DNA from: Mantis religiosa
Lineage: Eukaryota; Arthropoda; Insecta; Mantodea; Mantidae
Assembly (NCBI GenBank): GCA_030765055.1
Contig: CM060947.1
Span: 257,749,773-257,813,772, forward strand
Reading direction: 5' to 3'
DNA length: 64,000 nt
Shown here piece by piece: positions 22,106 to 33,190 of the stretch. The notes under the pieces were generated by a model. The model had not been told where the DNA came from and did not search any database. It was given only the letters and a program-made list of their open reading frames with translations. Both the position numbers and the translations under genes were made by a program. Position 1 is the first letter of the stretch. The number at the start of each line of letters is the position of its first letter.

Positions 22106-22433
22106 TGTGACGACCTGTTCTTACTTTGTGAATAATTAAGAAACACGTGGTCAGGTCGAACACTCGGGAGCAAACGCTCAAGTAGAACTACATGCTTTAG
22201 CGAGAGGATGGGTAAAAATATAGAGTAAAGCTAATTAAAAGTGGAATTCATTTAATAAGAATAATTTACTGCAACAAACAGATTTACAAATGCGGTCATA
22301 ACGGCCGTTTACCTGCCCAAAAGCGGAGCTGCCTACAAATACATGTTGTTCAATCAGCTCGCAGTTACCGAGAGAGAGAGAGTGAGTCTTTCGCCTAAAA
22401 ACCAATCATCCAGTCATCAAGGAGGGGAGGGAG

Positions 22434-22457
22434 TGACGTCACGTACTACTTGAGTCA
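22434..22457. promoter_or_regulatory. CRE-like and AP-1-like sites in 3' LTR
   Basis: TGACGTCA (22434-22441) and TGAGTCA (22451-22457), at the same LTR position as in the other copies. Confidence 0.4.
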
Positions 22458-22482
22458 GAGTAAATTACCACAATCTGTGACA

Positions 22483-22500
22483 TCTCTCCCTCGTTCCCCC
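22483..22500 (-). other. Polypurine tract of the LTR element
   Basis: Minus-strand GGGGGAACGAGGGAGAGA is 17 of 18 purines and lies immediately before the 3' LTR start, as expected for the plus-strand primer of reverse transcription. It fixes the element's orientation as minus. Confidence 0.8.
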
Positions 22501-22712
22501 AAAGATCAATGGATACATTGATTAAATGAGAAGAAAGATTACTATTTGGCACTTTGGCACATTTATGTAGAACTACTATATGGATTAAAAAATATAAAAA
22601 AAAAATATTATTAAAATCAAGCCAGAACTAACAACTGAATCCTTCAAGTTGTTGGGGGCATAGCAGAGGTTCCCCCTACTGGAACCAAACAAATAAATTA
22701 CTTTAAAAACCT

Positions 22713-22946
22713 AACATTTACACGTCATGTTTTCTACTTACACTTTCACTTGTTTCACACTATGACACTGAAGTAATCATTAATACACGTAACATTTACA
22801 CGTCAAGTTTTCTACTTACACTTTCACTTGTTTCACACTATGACACTGAAGTAATCATTAATACACGTAACATTTACACGTCAAGTTTTCTACTTACACT
22901 TTCACTTGTTTCACACTATGGCGTTGAAGTAATCATTAATACACAA
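22713..22946. repeat. 78-bp tandem repeat inside the LTR element
   Basis: Three head-to-tail units starting at 22713, 22791 and 22869, each with AACATTTACACGTCA and TTTCACACTATG. They lie in the interior near the polypurine tract. Confidence 0.9.
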
Positions 22947-23330
22947 ATTCCAAAATCTTATGTACCTATTTTACTCACAAAAAGCTACATAATATTGTGT
23001 AGATGACTTGAATACAAGGAAGAAAACTCAACACATTTTCTGAAATTTATATTACGTGGTGGTTAGTAATTACGAGTGAGCCAACATTACACAACAAAAT
23101 ATTACTCCTTCAATGAAAGTTAAGAAAAGATTACTATATATTAATCAAAATACAGAACCTTTTAGCACGTTATACAGGGTTACTAAGGGGCTTGATAAAA
23201 TTATAAAGAAAAATTGCAAAAATGAGGCCAGAATTTCCAGGTGATCTTACATTTTTATACACAATTTCTACATATCACGAAAGATTTTTTTATTTGGATT
23301 TTCACAATGAACCTTTTAAAAAAATTATAC

Positions 23331-23346
23331 ACGGCGCCTAACACCA
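23331..23346 (-). other. Primer-binding-like site
   Basis: Three bases inside the 5' LTR end, the minus strand reads TGGTGTAGGCGCCGTG. It starts with TGG, the complement of a tRNA CCA end. I cannot assign the tRNA. Confidence 0.55.
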
Positions 23347-23685
23347 ATATGTGACGACCTGTTCTTACTTTGTGAATAATTAAGAAACACGTGGTCAGGT
23401 CGAACACTCGGGAGCAAACACCCAGAGCAGAACTACATGTTTTAGCGAGAGGATGGGATCTTTTCTATAATGGTTCATTGGTAAAAAGGTAGAGTGAAGC
23501 TAATTAAAAGTGGAATTCACTTAATAAGAATATTTACTACAAAAAACAAATTTACAATGGCCGTTTACCTGCGCAAAAGCGGAGCTGCCTACAGATACAT
23601 GTTGTTCAATGAGCTTACAGTTACCGAGAGAGAGAGAGTCTCTCGCCTAAAAACCACTCATCCAGTCATCAAGGAGGGGAGGGAG

Positions 23686-23709
23686 TGACGTCACCTACTA
23701 CCTGAGTCA
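23686..23709. promoter_or_regulatory. CRE-like and AP-1-like sites in 5' LTR
   Basis: TGACGTCA (23686-23693) and TGAGTCA (23703-23709) lie within the first 50 bp of U3. Confidence 0.4.
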
Positions 23710-23734
23710 GAGTAAATTACTACAATCTGTGACA

Positions 23735-24115
23735 ATACTATTTCTACTCTCATCCATGCTATGCCTTCTCTTTCTGTTTTATCACATTGAGCTATATGTT
23801 TCCCTAAACCATTCTGTCTATAATTACTTATAAAATTTCAAAGTTTTCTTTTCTTCTATACTTTCCCATATCTCCTGTCTATCTATGTCTTGTACTCTGG
23901 TTCTCACTTCCAAAAGCCGATATGATTTGACTCCTGTGCTCTCCATAAATCTTCCATGGCTATCTTCTATACCGTTCTTTCCAATTCCAAACATCAACTG
24001 TTTCTGTTTTCAATGCTTTTGTATCTTACTAAAACTTGAGCTTCTTTTTTTTTTTTTTCTTATTTATCAACATAATCCCAGAAAGGATAATACATATCTC
24101 ATATCCGTATTCTAA
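23735..24115 (-). pseudogene. LINE RT C-terminal region, upstream half
   Basis: The minus strand gives a broken frame ending GLGKHIAQCDKTEREGIAWM then RVEIV at the LTR boundary. This fits the segment that precedes the zinc-knuckle in LINE proteins, and the continuation HLKVLRSN lies across the LTR element at 22105. The open plus-strand frame at 23885-24115 is a shadow. Confidence 0.6.
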
Positions 24116-24129
24116 TTTATTTAAACCAT

Positions 24130-25740
24130 CTCTGCAATGCGATGGTCCTCAAAACAGCTGTGTACCGCATCAATGACCTCCTAGTTGCTGTGAAATCTTC
24201 GTCCTCCAAGACATTATTTGCGACTGGGGAACAGGTAGTTGTCACTGAGTACTAGATCTGGCAAAAGGGTAGATGTTTAAGCAATACAAACTTTAATTCA
24301 TACAATGGTAATGACCGATTTATGGGCCGGAGCATTGTCGTGAAGGAAACATATTTTTGTTCCCTAAATTAGGTGTCTTTCTTTTCACCTCATCACTCAA
24401 ACGTTGTACTAAACTTACGTACTGGTCACCCTTTTTCAAGTATTCAGTATCAGTAATTCCCTGTGCATCCCATAAAACACTCGCCATAATCTCGTTAGCT
24501 TAAGAAATTAATAGACTTTACCTCTCTTGGAGTTGTTCCAACTGCTACAAATCCATTGATTTGACTGTGATTTACTCTATGGAGTGTAGTGATGCATCCA
24601 AGTTTCATTAATGGTAATCAGCATCTCAAAAATCCCTGGAATGTTTACGGTAGAGCTCCAAATGCTTAAGAGAAACAGTTTTTCTTCCCAATTTTTATGA
24701 AGTGTCAAAAAAACGTGACACCCATCTTGCACATGCCCTCTGAAAACCAAAAACATTACTTAACATATTACTTGCCACTCTCTTTTCATATATTTACAGC
24801 CTCTGCTATCACAAACAACTTTAATTTGTGGTCTTCCGGTACTATACGATGAATTGTTTCAATAATCTCTGGAGTTGTAACTTTCACAGGACGTCCAGAG
24901 CGAGGCTCATCACTAGTGCTCTTACGTCCCATTTTAAACTCTACAACCCACCTTTTAATCGTTGTATATGAAGGGACAGAGTCTTTCAATGATCTCTGGA
25001 GTTGTGACTTCCACAGGACGTGCAGAACGAGGCTCATCACTAGTACTCTTACGTCCCATTTTGAACTCTACAACCCACCTTTTAATCGTTGTATATGAAG
25101 GGACAGAGTCCTTCAATGATCTCTGGAGTTGTGACTTCCACAGGACGTCCAGAGCGACGCTCATCACTAGTGCTCGTACGTCCCATTTTAAACTCTACAA
25201 CCAACCTTTTAATCATTGTATATGAAGGGACAGAGTCTTTCAATGATCTCTGGAGTTGTGACTCCCACAGGACGTCCAGAGCGACGCTCATCACTAGTAC
25301 TCGTACGTCCCATTTTAAACTCTACAGCCTACCTTTTAATCATTTTATATGAAGGGACAGAGTCTTTCAATGATCTCTGGAGTTTTGACTTCCACAGGAC
25401 GTCCAGAGCGAGGCTCATCACTAGTACTCGTACGTTCCATTTTAAACTCTACAACCAACCTTTTAATTGTTTTATATGAAGGGACAGAGTCTTTCAATGA
25501 TCTCTGTAGTTGTGACTTCCACAGGACGTCCAGAGCGAGGCTCATAACTAGTGCTCGTACGTCCCAATTTAGACTATACAACCAACCTTTTAATTATTGT
25601 ATATGAAGTAGCAGGGTCCTTCCATGTACTGTCTACTTTCTCCTTGATTTCTTTAGACGTTAAGACTTTCAATGGAAGTATTTAATCACTACTCATTTTT
25701 CCAAATCCTCCATTTTCGAGAAACCTCTACACGTGTCTTG
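24130..25740 (-). pseudogene. Mariner element with amplified N-terminal segment
   Basis: The minus-strand transposase starts near 25712 with MEDLEK and runs into an array of 127-bp units (24840-25620). The linker EIIETIHRIVPEDHKLKLFV of the second HTH follows (24786-24860). A decayed catalytic domain continues to about 24130, with an LHDNAPAH-like second catalytic motif near 24330. It is the same family as the plus-strand element at 59880-61960. Stops and shifts are frequent. Confidence 0.75.
24840..25620 (-). repeat. 127-bp tandem array of mariner HTH segment (copy 1)
   Basis: About six units, with AGAGTC at 24978 and 25105 and onward at 127-bp steps. Each unit codes LKDSVPSYTxIKRxVVEFKM and DEPRSGRPVEVTTPEIIE. 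Since 127 is one more than a multiple of three, successive units fall in different frames. This produces staggered 60-90-codon frames on both strands that are not genes. Confidence 0.9.
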
Positions 25741-25935
25741 TTTAAAATGCTCTCATTCAACAACTAAACAAGAGCTTGACATGTAAGTATGGATACAAGC
25801 TGATCTAGAGCTAAGCTGTATGATTCTATCCGAGAAACTGGTCCAATGATGGCATATCTATGTGAGACCGGGACTTATCAGCCGACGGCCATTCATTGTG
25901 TAAAGGGTGTTAGATACGGGGCGGATGCCCTATAT

Positions 25936-26296
25936 TAGTTGTATACCAACTTTTTGATGCTCCGGTACACTACCTTTTTATGTCAGAGGATGTATACCAA
26001 CATTTTGGTGTTCCGGTACACTACCTGTTTATGTCAGAGGATGTATACCAACATTTTGGTGCCCCGTTACAATACCTGGGTGTCTCTCTTGGTGGATGTA
26101 TACAAACTTTTTGGTGCCCCGGTACACTGGCTGTGTATGTCATAGGATGTATAGCAACATCTAGTTGCCCCAGTACAATACCAGTGTGCTTCTCTTGGTG
26201 GATGTATAAAAACTTTTTGGTGCCCCGGTACACTGGCTGTGTATTTCATAGGATGTATAGCAACATTTTGATGCCCCGGTACAATACCTGTGTGAC
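25936..26296 (+). repeat. Short satellite with alternating 51/55-bp units
   Basis: About seven units, each beginning TGTATA (25991, 26042, 26097, 26148, 26203, 26254). Spacing alternates 51, 55, 51, 55, 51, so the true higher-order repeat is a 106-bp dimer. The two halves differ in having GTCATAGGA or CTCTCTTGGTGGA at their end. Confidence 0.9.
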
Positions 26297-26299
26297 AAG

Positions 26300-26830
26300 G
26301 GTTACCTCTGTCAGGCTCACAGAAATCTTGACACTGGGCCCTTTCTCTCCCAGAGGGACACAGGACAGAGTTCTGTCGGTTCACTGACTTAATACACATT
26401 TGCATTCGCTCTGGGAACCGGCTTAGTCAAGAAGAAAATTTACTTGGCTTCAAGGTACCCAGTTTAAATCGATATCTATCGACTTCACGTCGGTCAAGTG
26501 AACTGAACGCATCACGTGCTTTCTTTTATTCTTCATGTTCTACACGGTCCAATTTAAACACCCCCTTTTCCCGCAGCGAGGGAGGAAAAAGATTCACCTT
26601 TAGTGTTATACTCACTTAGATTTTTTCTGCTATGTGTCGGTTAACATTTACCATTACATAGGATTGTATATCATCCCCTTCAGTAAAGAGAATATCAGAT
26701 GTCTCTCCCGCAAAATGCAAGACATGCGTTTAATTTCCCAGGTAAACTCCTTTAATTCATGCTATTCTAATCAAATTATCAAAGTTCTTAAGCATACAAT
26801 ATATATAAATATGTGCACAGATATTGCAAT
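26300..26830. other. No feature recognised
   Basis: No motif or repeat that I can support. Confidence 0.4.
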
Positions 26831-26864
26831 AATTTTATTTTTACATGGCAGCCTGTACCTTAAT

Positions 26865-27990
26865 CTACTTTTCTACGCAATTTCCGTGAATATTGAGGCA
26901 CCTGTCAAAATGTTTTTGAATACCCTCCTCACAAAATTCTGCCCCCTGACGTGTTAACCACTGTATCACAACTGTTTTGACTTCGTTATTGTGTTGAACA
27001 CGCTGACCGCCCAGATGTTTCTTCAAGTTCAGGAAAAAATGGTAGTCGCTGGGCGCCAGATCAGGGCTGTATGGAGGATGGTTTAGAGTTTCCCATTGAA
27101 AAGATTTAATGAGATGTTTAGGTCCGATTAACCACATTTGGACAGGCATTGTCATGCAGCAAAACGATACCCTTACTCAAGTTGCCACGTCTTTTATTCT
27201 GGATTTCACCGCGCAGATTGTTCAATGTCTCACAATAAGACGCAGCATTGATTTGTCTCATAACGAGGCAGAAACTCCACTAGCAATACTCCTTTTCTGT
27301 CCCAAAAACTGTGTACATGATCTTCCGGGCAGAAATTGTTTGCTTAAACTTCACTTTTCTGGGTGATGATGAATGTCGCCATTCCATGGATTGTTGCCTC
27401 GATTCTGGTGTGACGTAGGCCACCCATGGTTCGTCACCAGTAACAATTTGGTCTAAATAATCTTCACCTTCATTGTGGTACCGCTCAAGGAAAGTCAATG
27501 CACTGCCTAAACTTTGGGCTTTGTGCAAATCCGACAACATTTTCGGAACCCAACGTGAACACAATTTGCGGTACTTCAATTTCTTGCTCACAATCCGATA
27601 CAAAACACTACGAGAATATTGAGGAAAATAGTCGCACAATGATGAAATTGTAAAGCGTCTGTTTCTCTCACCTTTTCGTCCATTTTCTGCACCAAATCTT
27701 CAGTAACGACCGAAGGACGCCCTCTCCGTTCTTCATCATGCACATATGTGCAGCCATCATTAAATGCTCTCACCCATTTCCTTACCTTTCCATCACTCAT
27801 AATGTTTTGTCCGTAAACTTCACAGATCTCACGATGAATATCGATCGGTTTTACGCCTTTAATACAAAGAAATCGCATAACAGCCAGTACTTCTCAATCG
27901 GCGGGACACGCGATTGTCGGAGGCATCTTAAACACTCAGTAACCAACGTATACAATGAAGAATCAGACTGTAATGGCGTCAGTGCGTAGA
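26865..27990 (-). pseudogene. Near full-length mariner transposase, broken
   Basis: On the minus strand the first HTH is MRFLCIKGVKPIDIHREICE (27878 leftwards), then KVRKWVRAFNDG and DEERRGRPSVVTEDLVQKMD. After a frameshift come LKYRKLCSRWVPKML and VTGDEPWVAYVTPESRQQS with the first catalytic Asp (27280-27639). After another shift, PPYSPDLAPSDYHFF holds the third acidic residue (26865-27155). The natural C-terminus is CVEK. Domain order and total length match a mariner transposase of about 340 residues, with at least two frameshifts. Confidence 0.85.
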
Positions 27991-28109
27991 CAAGAGAAGT
28001 AAGTAACCAGCGCGCATGCGAAGAACGGCGACCGTAGCGCTGCGGCGGCGGAATCGCAAAACGGTACTGACTTAAAAAACATGCCTCGTATATATAACGC
28101 GAGGGTATC

Positions 28110-28625
28110 TACCAGGGAAGTCCACACAGAGCCAGACCGACTGTCCTTCTGACGACCAGAGAGTTACCGAGCAGTCACCGAAGGGCACTCGGCGCCTCCA
28201 TGGGGCTTTCCATAGGGCAACACCTAGAGACTGAAAAGCTCCCCCCATCTGCTCCAAAAACACAAGGCGGGAAGGAAGTGGATACGCCACTTACGCGCGC
28301 CAACCCCAAAGTGGAAGGCTACCGATCAAACTCGGTGAACTAGCACACCTTCTACTAGCTATGTAGTGTAGTACGCGGTAGTATTTTGCTTCCCTCAAAC
28401 CCTTCCGGAGACTTACCCGATCTCCCACGGGTATCGGGAACCACTGCCCCCTCGGCTCCAACCCAATCCAAAGAATTCCCATTCAGGGAGGGGCTCGAGT
28501 GTTCGGCCCAAGGTTCCTCTGGTAACGTCAGATGTACCAGGGGTACTAAAGGTCCGCACTGCCCGCAACACGGCAGCTGAAGGGTCGCATACCTTCCCCT
28601 AAGGGGAGTGATAGTGGAGAGGGCT
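28110..28625. repeat. GC-rich ~500-bp repeat, copy 1, unknown class
   Basis: Matches 34966-35464 over most of its length, with shared blocks such as GGGGCTTTCCATAGGGCAA, ACTTACGCGCGCCAACCCCA and CCCGATCTCCCAC. One frame is partly conserved between the copies (SGDxPDLPxVS and TAP motifs; 28386-28580 here). I do not recognise the family. It could be an LTR, a LINE end or a structured non-autonomous element. Confidence 0.7.
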
Positions 28626-28682
28626 AACGATCCGGAGGTAAGGTTGGATGTTATCTTCGGATAAAGGTGAAAGCCGTTAGAA

Positions 28683-30618
28683 CTATCACCTAAAGTCTAC
28701 TGTATTCCCTTGTAACTACAATGGGATAATGCTTATCTCGAATTGGATAGAGTGGTAAGTGTTTGTACAAAAGTACAGAAAGCGATGCATATAAAACATT
28801 TGACTATCACCTAAAGTCTACTGTATTCCCTTGTAACAATAATTAGATAAGGTTTATCTTGAATTGGATAGAGCGGTAAGTGTTTGTACAAAAGTACAGA
28901 AAGCGATGCATATAAAACATTTGACTATCACCTAAAGTCTACTGTATTCCCTTGTAACTACAATAAGATAATGTTTATCTTGAATTGGATAGAGCGGTAA
29001 GTGTTTGTACAAAGGTACAGAAAGTCATGCATATAAAACATTTGACTATCACCTAAAGTCTACTGTATTCCCTTGTAACAATAATTAGATAAAGTTTATC
29101 TTGAATTGGATAGAGTGGTAAGTGTTTGTACAAAGGTACAGAAAGTCATGCATATAAAACATTTGACTATCACCTAAAGTCTAATGTATTCCCTTGTAAC
29201 AATAATTAGATAAAGTTTATCTTGAATTGGATAGAGTGGTAAGTGTTTGTACAAAGGTACAGAAAGTCATGCATATAAAACATTTGACTATCACCTAAAG
29301 TCTACTGTATTCCCTTGTAACAATAATTAGATAAAGTTTATCTTGAATTGGATAGAGCGGTAAGTGTTTGTACAAAGGTACAGAAAGTCATGCATATAAA
29401 ACATTTGACTATCACCTAAAGTCTACTGTATTCCCTTGTAACAATAATTAGATAAAGTTTATCTTGAATTGGATAGAGTGGTAAGTGTTTGTACAAAGGT
29501 ACAGAAAGTCATGCATATAAAACATTTGACTATCACCTAAAGTCTACTGTATTCCCTTGTAACAATAATTAGATAAAGTTTTTCTTGAATTGGATAGAGT
29601 GGTAAGTGTTTGTACAAAGGTACAGAAAGCCATGCATATAAAACATTTGACTATCACCTAAAGTCTACTGTATTCCCTTGTAACAATAATTAGATAAAGT
29701 TTATCTTGAATTGGATAGAGTGGTAAGTGTTTGTACAAAGGTACAGAAAGTCATGCATATAAAACATTTGACTATCACCTAAAGTCTACTGTATTCCCTT
29801 GTAACTACAATAAGATAATGTTTATCTTGAAGTAGATAGAGGAATAAGTGTTTGTAGAAGAGTAGAGAATGTCACGTATATAAAACATTTGACTATCACC
29901 TAAAGTCTACTGTATTCCCTTGTAACTACAATAAGATAATGTTTATCTTGAAGTAGATAGAGGAATAAGTGTTTGTAGAAGAGTAGAGAATGTCACGTAT
30001 ATAAAACATTTGACTATCACCTAAAGTCTACTGTATTCCCTTGTAACTACAATAAGATAATGTTTATCTTAAATTGGATAGAGCAATAAGTGTTTGTACA
30101 AGAGTAGAGAATGTCACGTATATAAAACATTTGACTATCACTTAAAGTCTACAGTATTCCTTTGTAACTACAATAAGATAATGTTTATCTTAAATTGGAT
30201 AGAGCAATAAGTGTTTGTACAAGAGTAGAGAATGTCACGTATATAAAACATTTGACTATCACTTAAAGTCTACAGTATTCCTTTGTAACTACAATAAGAT
30301 AATGTTTATCTTAAATTGGATAGAGCAATAAGTGTTTGTACAAGAGTAGAGAATGTCACGTATATAAAACATTTGACTATCACTTAAAGTCTACAGTATT
30401 CCTTTGTAACTACAATAAGATAATGTTTATCTTAAATTGGATAGAGCAATAAGTGTTTGTACAAGAGTAGAGAATGTCACGTATATAAAACGTTTGACTA
30501 TCACTTAAAGTCTACAGTATTTCTTTGTAACTACAATAAGATAGTCTTTACCTTGAAGTAAATAAAGAAACAAGTTTTGTACAAGAGTGGAGAGCTTTAT
30601 GTGAGTACAGCACATAGA
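28683..30618 (+). repeat. 121-bp satellite array, 16 units in exact register
   Basis: CTATCACCTAAAGTCTACTG recurs at 28683 + 121n for n = 0 to 15 with no indel between starts. Each unit contains the palindrome AAGATAATGTTTATCTT in many copies, TATATAAAAC, and a GTACAAAGGTAC or TACAAGAGTA variant. Sub-blocks are visible: units 1-9 carry GGTAAGTGTTTGTACAAA, two units carry AGGAATAAG, and the last units carry GCAATAAG. Related monomers lie at 18778 (-) and 39262 (-). No coding function is evident. Confidence 0.95.
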
Positions 30619-31000
30619 TATTTTTTCTCATTTAATCTTCTTTTTACCGTATTGACAACCTTGCACCAAATGTTAAAAGCAACCTCGTATGTTAGAAACA
30701 GCACTTTGCTCTGCGGAGAGGTCATGTGTCTATGACGTTTTATTCCTTTCAGAAACTGCACTAGCTGAAAGAGATTTTATCTGCTTTTTCTTGATCACGT
30801 CTTTTCCTCTCGTCTATTTATGGCAATATGTTGGCAGTACCGCTTCTGGGGTCAGACCGTGCACCTACAGCTAAAAACAAGACCGTGATAAACTACCGCA
30901 GTGGCGTAAGGACCGCAAGAGACCTAAAACAATGAAATGAAAAAACCTGTATCTGTAATTGAGAATTCTGAGAATGAAAAAGGTGAATTCACTTTTGCAA
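30619..31000. other. No feature recognised
   Basis: Unique-looking sequence between two satellites. The 61-codon frame at 30689-30874 has no recognisable domain. Confidence 0.4.
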
Positions 31001-31004
31001 TTAC

Positions 31005-33190
31005 TTGTTTAGGATGTAAGTTTTCCATTATCCTGAAAAATGTATGTCTGGTAACTCTAAGTAAATCTAAGATCATTTTAACAGCAATTCATTCAACCTC
31101 CGATTATGACTTAACGTTGGAGGTTTACACTTAACTAAAAGATATATGTCTGGTAACTCTAAGCTCTATATGCCCTGAGTTCATCTGAAATCATTTTTAC
31201 ATCGTCCGATATGATTTTATGTTGGAACTTATCCTTAAAGATGAATGTCTGGTAACAATAAGCTTTATGTACCCTGTTCTCATTTTAACATCATTTCATT
31301 CATCTTCCGATTATGACTTAACGTAGGAGGTTTACCCTTACCTGAAAGATAAATGTCCTGTAACTCTAAGAACTATGAACCCTGTACTCGTTTGAACATC
31401 ATTTCATTGATCCTCCGATTATGACTTAACTTTGGAGGTTATTTCTTATTCTGACAGGTGAATGTCTGCTACTTCTACGCTCTGTGCACCCTGAACTCAT
31501 TTGAATATCAGTTTTATATCGTCCAATATGACTTAATGATGGAAGTATTCCCTTATCATGAAAGATGAATGTCGGGCAACTCTGAGCCCTATGTACCCTG
31601 TACTCATTTCAACATCATCTCATTCATCGTCCGATATGACTTAACGTTCGTGGTTTTCCCTTATCCTAAAAGATAGATATCTGGTAGCTCTATGTACCCT
31701 GTACTCATATAAGCATCGTTTCCTTCATCATCCGATCTGGTTTAACGTTGGAGGTTTTCTCTTATCCTGAAAGATGAGTGTCTGGTAACAATGAGCTCTA
31801 TGTACTCTGTACTCATTTGAACATCATTTCATTCATCTTTCGATATGACTTAATGATGGAAGTATTCCCTTATCATGAAAGATGAATGTCGGGCAACTCT
31901 GAAATCTATGTACCCTGTACTCATTTGAACATCATCTCATTCATAGTCCGATATGACTTAACGTTCGAGGTTTTCCCCTATCCTGAAAGATAAATATCTG
32001 GTAGCTCTAAGCTCTATGTACCATGCACTCATATGCACATCACTTCCCTCATCATCCGATCTGGTTTAACGTTGGAGGTTTTCTCTTATCCAGAAGGATG
32101 AGTGTCTGGTAACAATGAGCTCTATGTACTCTGTACTCATCTGAATATCTTTTTATTCCTCGTCCGATACGACTTAATGTTGGAGGATTACTCTTATCCT
32201 GAATAATGAATTTCTGGTGAGTCTAAGCTCTATGTACCCTGTAATCATTTGAACCACATTTTAATCATCGTCATATATGACGTAAATTTGGAGGTTTTCC
32301 CTTATCCTGAACGATGAATGGTAACTCCAAGCTCTATATGCCCTGTACTCATTTTAGCATCATCGTCCGAAATGACTTATCGTTGGAGATGTTCCCTTAT
32401 TCTGAAATATGAAGGTCTGGGAACCCTAAGATCTTTGCACCCTGGACTCATCTGTATATCATTTCAATCATCGTCCGATAGGACTTAATGCTGGATATTT
32501 TACTTATCCTGAAAGACGAATTTTTTGAGTCTAAGCTCTATGTACCCCGTACTCATTTGAGCATCATTTCATTTATCCTCCCGTATGACAACGTTGGAGG
32601 TTTTACCTTATCCTGAAAGATGAATGTCTGGTAACTCTAGGCTCTATTTACCCTGTACTCATATGAACATCAATTCATTAATCTTCCGATATGACTTAAC
32701 GTTGGAGAATTTTCCTTATCCTGAAAGATGAATGTCTGGTAACTCTAGGCTCTATTTACCCTGTACTCATATGAACATCAATTCATTAATCTTCCGATAT
32801 GACTTAACGTTGGAGGTTTTACCTTATCCTGAAAGATGAATGTCTGGTAACTCTAGGCTCTATTTACCCTGTACTCATATGAACATCAATTCATTAATCT
32901 TCCGATATGACTTAACGTTGGAGGTTTTACCTTATCCTGAAAGATGAATGTCTGGTAACTCTTAGCTCTATTTACCCTGCACTCATATGGACATCAAATC
33001 TTTAATCCTCCGATATGACTTAACGTTGGAGGTTTTACCTGATCCTGAAAGATGAATGTCTGGTAACTCTTAGCTCTATTTTCCCTGTACTCATATGAAC
33101 ATCATTTCGTTATCTGACATAACGTTGGAGGTTTTTTTCTTCTCCTGAAAGATGAATGTTTGATAAGTCTAAGCTCTATGTAACCTATAT
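31005..33190 (+). repeat. 108-bp satellite derived from a SINE tail (array 1)
   Basis: About twenty degenerate units. Spacing is exactly 108 bp in the freshest part (GGTAACTCT at 32630, 32738, 32846, 32954). The unit (CTTATCCTGAAAGATGAATG, GGTAACTCTAAGCTCTATG, then GATATGACTTAACGTTGGAG) is the tail of the tRNA-derived SINE at 49616 and 56168. No tRNA head is present here. Outer units are more diverged than those at 32590-33060. Confidence 0.9.

Larger units (their letters stand above)
22106..23734 (-). mobile_element. Complete compact LTR retrotransposon without coding capacity
   Basis: On the minus strand the order is 5' LTR (23734-23350, 385 bp), primer-binding-like site, 867-bp interior, polypurine tract and 3' LTR (22482-22106, 377 bp). 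The LTRs begin TGTCACAG and end GTCGTCACA. The interior has no frame with gag, protease, RT or integrase motifs, so it would depend on proteins from a related element. Its size fits the non-autonomous TRIM/LARD-like class. It is inserted in a LINE frame; I found no clear target duplication. The solo LTR at 521-916 belongs to the same family. Confidence 0.85.

Noticed and set aside
22106..23734. Target-site duplication for the full LTR element
   Set aside because: Flanks read ATGTA and ATACT; no convincing 4-5-bp match, unlike the solo LTR.
24916..25606. Plus-strand 60-87-codon frames beginning MYMKGQS
   Set aside because: They are antisense to the 127-bp mariner array; the 127-bp period staggers them automatically.
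28683..30618. CRISPR-like array
   Set aside because: The whole 121-bp unit repeats, with no unique spacers, in a eukaryotic setting.
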